Below, piece by piece: positions 63,901-64,000 of a stretch of 64,000 bases of DNA. The position numbers were made by a program, and so were the translations under genes. Under the pieces are notes generated by a model. It saw nothing but the letters and a program-made list of their open reading frames with translations. It did no database searches and was not told the DNA's origin. The stretch's first letter is position 1, and each line of letters begins with the position of its first letter. The stretch is from SHZI01 sp964417725. GTDB lineage: Bacteria > Pseudomonadota > Gammaproteobacteria > Steroidobacterales > GCA-2729495. The stretch covers positions 62,001 through 126,000 of the forward strand of contig CAYQIV010000001.1 in NCBI GenBank assembly GCA_964417725.1, written 5' to 3'.

Positions 63901-64000
63901 GGTTCCTCCTGCAATCCCGGCCAATAGTGCCATGGCGGTCAGGCCGATGACAGCTGTCGTGCGGCGACAAGGCGCCCGTGGGGGGCTAGAATGCCGCGCC

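Noticed and set aside
62410..63927. Plus-strand open frame of 505 codons
   Set aside because: Antisense to pssA and the uracil-DNA glycosylase; no domain.
63987..63992. TAGAAT as a -10 box at the right edge
   Set aside because: No -35 partner and the window ends before any gene it could serve.

Overview
This window is a G+C-rich (well over 60% by eye) chromosomal segment from a gammaproteobacterium. The strongest taxonomic clue is synteny with blocks familiar from Escherichia coli: ffh / rpsP-rimM-trmD-rplS; rpsF-rpsR-rplI-dnaB-alr; nnr-tsaE-amidase-mutL-miaA-hfq-hflX-hflK-hflC-DUF2065-purA with rnr-rlmB nearby; queG divergent from nnr; pcnB-folK with panB-panC; and lptF/lptG divergent from pepA-holC-valS. 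A DUF2232 gene between rpsR and rplI, a deoxynucleoside kinase beside panB, an endonuclease-type MutL and the lack of priB point away from enteric bacteria, towards Chromatiales- or Xanthomonadales-like lineages. I cannot name a genus. There are no insertion sequences, integrases, prophage genes or CRISPR arrays.

Layout. 1-2.2 kb (+): the end of sufT, sixA, and a periplasmic cytochrome c carrying a duplicated extra domain. 2.3-9 kb (-): sppA, a secreted sugar/sorbosone dehydrogenase, and a TRAP transporter set (dctM, dctQ, dctP) with a TatT-type lipoprotein. 9-14 kb (-): rplS, trmD, rimM, rpsP, ffh, radA. 14.1-18.1 kb (+): a compact phospho-signalling module of CHASE2 Ser/Thr kinase, PP2C phosphatase and FHA protein. 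18.1-25.9 kb (-): alr, dnaB, rplI, DUF2232, rpsR, rpsF, rlmB, rnr. A tRNA-Leu(CAG) lies at 25.9 kb. 26-38.7 kb (-): DUF6279 lipoprotein, purA, DUF2065, hflC, hflK, hflX, hfq, miaA, mutL, an amidase, tsaE, nnr. queG then runs the other way. 39.8-44.1 kb (-): panC, panB, a deoxynucleoside kinase, folK, pcnB. 44.2 kb (+): tRNA-Glu(CTC) running into an RDD membrane protein gene. 44.7-46.9 kb (-): lptG, lptF. 47-52 kb (+): pepA, holC, an unknown small gene, valS.

52-64 kb is more accessory: a Rieske oxygenase and a divergent MarR regulator sharing a perfect operator palindrome; msrB; a UbiD-family decarboxylase with an apparent Tat signal; a MoxR ATPase followed by a single 992-residue fusion of DUF58 and a TgpA-type transglutaminase; then (-) an MFS transporter, rimI, a family 4 uracil-DNA glycosylase and pssA.

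Most genes are core housekeeping in tightly packed operons with many 1-22 bp overlaps. The points most worth checking are the Tat-tagged UbiD protein, the DUF58-TgpA fusion, the MarR operator, the RDD gene with no normal start codon directly after tRNA-Glu, the overlapping divergent promoters between nnr and queG, the cytochrome with a duplicated cysteine-paired domain, and the TatT-associated TRAP binding protein lacking the usual carboxylate-binding arginine.
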